This document shows positions 61,793-64,000 of a stretch of DNA of 64,000 nt, piece by piece. Below the pieces are notes generated by a model, which ran no database searches, was not told the DNA's origin, and saw only the letters and a program-made list of their open reading frames with translations. Numbering within the stretch: position 1 is the first letter of the stretch; every line of letters starts with the position of its first letter. The position numbers and the translations under genes were made by a program. The stretch is from contig JALNZV010000006.1 in the NCBI GenBank assembly GCA_023229175.1, positions 1 through 64,000 on the forward strand, read 5' to 3'. Origin of the DNA: Tissierellaceae bacterium. Lineage in GTDB: Bacteria > Bacillota > Clostridia > Tissierellales > Tissierellaceae.

Positions 61793-62125
61793 ATGGATAA
61801 GGATAAACAGAAAATACTTATTAATACAATAATCTTAACTATGATTTTTGTAGCAATTCCATCCTTTATTTTTGCTAATGGAATAGAAAGTAGCACCATA
61901 TTTACAGGATTAAAAAAGTTAATAGAAGACCTAGGAAAAGCACTTATTGTAATAGCAATACCAGTAGGTACAGTGATTACAGCATATTGCTTTATTAGAA
62001 GAGCAGCAGCCGATGAAATGGACCACAAAAAATGGTCCAATAGAATTACCACAACCATAGTATCAACAATAGGTGCAATACTTTCAGGTGTAATCATTAC
62101 ATTAGTAAGTGGATATTTTAAATAA
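61793..62125 (+). CDS. VirB2-like pilin candidate
   Basis: A 110-aa protein with a signal-peptide-like helix (about 10-30, cut likely after IFANG) and two further hydrophobic segments (about 48-68 and 87-108), joined by a charged loop RRAAADEMDHKKW. Size and layout fit VirB2/TrbC-type pilins. It lies 24 bp after virD4 in the transfer operon. The exact family is not certain. Confidence 0.65.
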   Translation: MDKDKQKILINTIILTMIFVAIPSFIFANGIESSTIFTGLKKLIEDLGKALIVIAIPVGTVITAYCFIRRAAADEMDHKKWSNRITTTIVSTIGAILSGVIITLVSGYFK

Positions 62126-62141
62126 TTAGGAGGACAAAAGA

Positions 62142-62363
62142 ATGACTAATATTATAAATAAATCAAAGGCTATGTATGGAAAATTATCTAGGAAATTAAG
62201 GGATAAATCAGGAGAAAACTATGTAGATACAGGAGTAAAAATATTAATTGCAGTAGTTATCGGAGCACTTTTATTAGCTGGACTATATGCACTTTTTAAC
62301 ACTACAATAATGCCTACTCTAACGGAAAGGATAACTGAAATGTTTAATTATAAAGGGAACTAA
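62142..62363 (+). CDS. DUF6133-like small membrane protein
   Basis: A 73-aa protein with a basic N-terminal half and one membrane helix (about 31-50; GVKILIAVVIGALLLAGLYALF), ending IMPTLTERITEMFNYKGN. This matches my memory of DUF6133 proteins, which occur beside transfer genes in clostridial elements and resemble pilins. It is 17 bp after the VirB2-like gene. Confidence 0.72.
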   Translation: MTNIINKSKAMYGKLSRKLRDKSGENYVDTGVKILIAVVIGALLLAGLYALFNTTIMPTLTERITEMFNYKGN

Positions 62364-62378
62364 AACTTAAATATAAAC

Positions 62379-62409
62379 AGGGACTGTAAATTAAATACAG
62401 TCCCTTTAA
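62379..62409 (+). terminator. terminator/attenuator after the DUF6133-like gene
   Basis: AGGGACTGTA and TACAGTCCCT form a perfect 10-bp stem, followed by TTAAA. The T-run is weak, so read-through into the VirB6-like gene is likely. Confidence 0.65.
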
Positions 62410-62427
62410 ATATGGAAGGAGAAAAAC

Positions 62428-63255
62428 ATGTCTAAGTTAATTACACTCCTTATAATAGATTTTTTAGAAGGTTTATTTGATTTTTTAGGAAATGAAATGT
62501 TAACAGGAATAGTACCCTTAGCCCTTCATGCAGAAGAGCATATGAAGAATCTAGGAATTGATGGATTTAGTACTTTGTTTAGAATATTTCTAGACTTTGG
62601 TATATCTCTTATAATACTTAAATTCCTAAAGAAAGGTTTTGAAATATATGTACTTTGGTCTGATGGGGATGCAGATTCTGATCCAGTTCAACTCTTAACT
62701 AACTTTTTTAGAGCAATGGCAATAGCCTTAACCTTTCCCGTATTATATAGTTGGTTGGCTAAAATTATAGAAGATTTTTCTAATAAGGCTTTAAATGCAA
62801 TAGGGCTAAATGCTAATACAAGTTTTCCAGCTTTAATTTCAACATTATCTACAGCTAGTTTTTTTAGTGTATTGGCCTTTTTAGTATTCTTTATAATATT
62901 TATACTATTATATATACAATTCATAAGAAAAGGACTAGAGATATTAATTCTAAGAATTGGATTACCATTGGCATGTGTAGGACTTATGGATGCAGATAAG
63001 GGAGTGTTTAGGACCTATATACAGAAATTTTTCCAATCAACATTAACAGTATTAGTCCAGGTTGTATTAGCAAAATTAGGATTAAGTCTTATGTTTAGTG
63101 GACACTTGTTTTGGGGGATAGCAGCTGAATACTTTGCAGTAAAAACGCCTAGTTTCTTGCAAGAATTCTTAATCTTTTCAGGTGGTGGAGGAATGGTAAA
63201 CAATATATATTCTTCTGCTAGATTAGTTCAGATGTTTAAAAATGTAGTTAAGTAG
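62428..63255 (+). CDS. VirB6/TrbL-like conjugal transfer membrane protein
   Basis: A 275-aa polytopic protein with about five to six membrane helices (about 50-70, 93-113, 140-165, 175-195, 205-235 and 240-255). RMGLPLACVGLMDADKG-like wording (RIGLPLACVGLMDADKGVFRTYIQKFFQ) is typical of the VirB6/TrbL-like proteins of clostridial elements. It should form part of the inner-membrane channel. Its 3' part also survives in the collapsed backbone copy at 45187. Confidence 0.82.
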   Translation: MSKLITLLIIDFLEGLFDFLGNEMLTGIVPLALHAEEHMKNLGIDGFSTLFRIFLDFGISLIILKFLKKGFEIYVLWSDGDADSDPVQLLTNFFRAMAIALTFPVLYSWLAKIIEDFSNKALNAIGLNANTSFPALISTLSTASFFSVLAFLVFFIIFILLYIQFIRKGLEILILRIGLPLACVGLMDADKGVFRTYIQKFFQSTLTVLVQVVLAKLGLSLMFSGHLFWGIAAEYFAVKTPSFLQEFLIFSGGGGMVNNIYSSARLVQMFKNVVK

Positions 63256-63266
63256 GAGTTGAAGAA

Positions 63267-63479
63267 ATGGATATATTAAAAGAATTATCTATGGCCTTTA
63301 TATGGCTAATAAGGGCAGGAACAGTAACCCGTGTAGCCTATTGCTTCTTTAAAATGACACAAAGTGATGAAGAAATTGGAGTTTATAAAAAGAGAATGAG
63401 AAATGCATTGGTTTTTCTAATATTAGCTGAATCTATATGGCAGTTGAAGGATATTGCAATGCATTATTTTGGAGAATAG
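63267..63479 (+). CDS. 70-aa transfer-operon membrane protein
   Basis: A short protein with two hydrophobic segments (about 8-27 and 46-62) around a charged loop (KMTQSDEEIGVYKKRMRNA). It lies 11 bp after the VirB6-like gene. A near-identical copy without start codon is found at 45388-45611, so it is a backbone gene. A VirB3-like role is possible by position, but not shown by sequence. Confidence 0.72.
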   Translation: MDILKELSMAFIWLIRAGTVTRVAYCFFKMTQSDEEIGVYKKRMRNALVFLILAESIWQLKDIAMHYFGE

Positions 63480-63598
63480 GATATTATAGTTAATACAACT
63501 TAAGAAGCTCTCTTTATAAAATGTTATTTTATTGAGTTAATATAGTTTATTGCGGTATATTTTGTTATAATTAAATAAAAGTACGAGGGGTGAATTAA

Positions 63599-64000
63599 GT
63601 GGAAAATTATAATTTCGTTAATGAATTATTTAATAAAATAAATCTAGAATCAAAAAATATTATACCAGCTAATATAATGCTAATTGGGAAAACAGGGGTT
63701 GGTAAAAGCACACTAATAAACAACATATTTAGAGAAAATTTGGCGGAAACAGGCATAGGAAAACCAGTTACACAACATTTGAAAAAAATCACAAAAGAAG
63801 GTATCCCAATTAATCTATACGATAGTAGAGGTTTAGAGTTAGACTTAGAAGTTCAGAAAAAGGTAAGACTTGATATTAATGAAGAATTAGATCGAATAAA
63901 TAAAAACAAAGATATAAATGCCGAAAATTTAATACATATCGTATGGTATTGTATTAATGCAACATCCAATAGGATAGAGGACTTTGAAATTGAATGGATT
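63599..64000 (+). CDS. GTPase (Era/dynamin-like P-loop), 5' part
   Basis: 134 codons are visible, from a GTG start 8 nt after GAGGGG; the gene runs off the window. The G1 motif LIGKTGVGKSTLINNIF (about 31-47) and the G3-like motif LYDSRGLE (about 75-82) show a TRAFAC-class GTPase, resembling the 50S-binding/IIGP-like GTPases found on mobile elements. G4 is beyond the edge. Gap 63480-63598 has a possible promoter. Cargo rather than transfer gene is likely. Confidence 0.8.
   Translation, partial: MENYNFVNELFNKINLESKNIIPANIMLIGKTGVGKSTLINNIFRENLAETGIGKPVTQHLKKITKEGIPINLYDSRGLELDLEVQKKVRLDINEELDRINKNKDINAENLIHIVWYCINATSNRIEDFEIEWI

Noticed and set aside
1..64000. tRNA genes, T-box leaders, common riboswitches and insertion-sequence transposases
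   Set aside because: None was recognised by eye in the intergenic regions; no DDE, IS200/IS605 or group II intron ORF is present. A covariance-model scan would be needed to exclude small RNAs fully.

Overview
The window is AT-rich DNA from a low-GC Gram-positive bacterium, most likely an anaerobic spore-former of the Clostridia/Tissierellia (inference). The grounds are the Bacillus/Clostridium-type origin order (rpmH-dnaA-dnaN-S4-recF-gyrB-gyrA with rnpA-yidD-yidC-khpB-mnmE-mnmG-rsmG-noc-parA-parB on the other arm), a YyaC-type sporulation gene, strong AGGAGG ribosome-binding sites, frequent TTG/GTG starts and a sigma-54-controlled cysteine desulfidase.

1-10.3 kb, minus strand: the 5' tip of a 16S rRNA gene with its own promoter, a sigma-B-type partner-switching operon (rsbV-rsbW-sigB), gyrA, gyrB, recF, an S4-domain gene, dnaN and dnaA. 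Clusters of DnaA boxes lie on both sides of dnaA (8.85-9.01 kb and 10.34-10.75 kb), giving a bipartite oriC.

10.8-42.4 kb, plus strand apart from yyaC: ribosomal protein L34, RNase P protein, membrane insertion factors, tRNA-modification GTPase and partner, rRNA methyltransferase, Noc and, later, ParA-ParB. Two parS-like palindromes (18425-18440, 27894-27909) belong to this segregation system. In between and after come small metabolic and transport genes: a heterodimeric ABC exporter, deaminase, GNAT, endonuclease IV, YbaK, PhzF, cyclodeaminase, nitroreductase, adenine deaminase, class V aminotransferase, DUF4446, lipid kinase, YyaC and an M23 endopeptidase. A sigma-54 activator precedes a cysteine desulfidase gene that has a textbook -24/-12 promoter and two upstream operators. 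A small GIY-YIG nuclease gene sits between near-identical ~105-bp repeats (26.6-27.4 kb).

43.3-64 kb, plus strand: the left part of an integrative conjugative element. It has interrupted a subtilisin-like protease gene near 43280, leaving only its 3' part (42446-43282). The element begins with four clusters of 20-bp-periodic direct repeats around a small cysteine-containing ORF and a small serine recombinase. Next comes a collapsed, decayed copy of the element's own backbone (44.71-45.61 kb), then a Doc-type toxin with a short candidate antitoxin. The working backbone follows: ParA, ParB-like, a Toprim primase, a double RadC/JAB protein, MobC (apparently with an ATT start), a MobP relaxase, a Fic protein, surface proteins, a VirD4 coupling protein split into two ORFs, pilin-like and VirB6-like membrane proteins. 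Cargo includes a probable Kiwa anti-phage pair in the order kwaB-kwaA (57.8-59.4 kb). The window ends inside a GTPase gene; the VirB4 ATPase, integrase and right end are presumably beyond it.

All calls come from reading the sequence and recalled family motifs; no database search was run.
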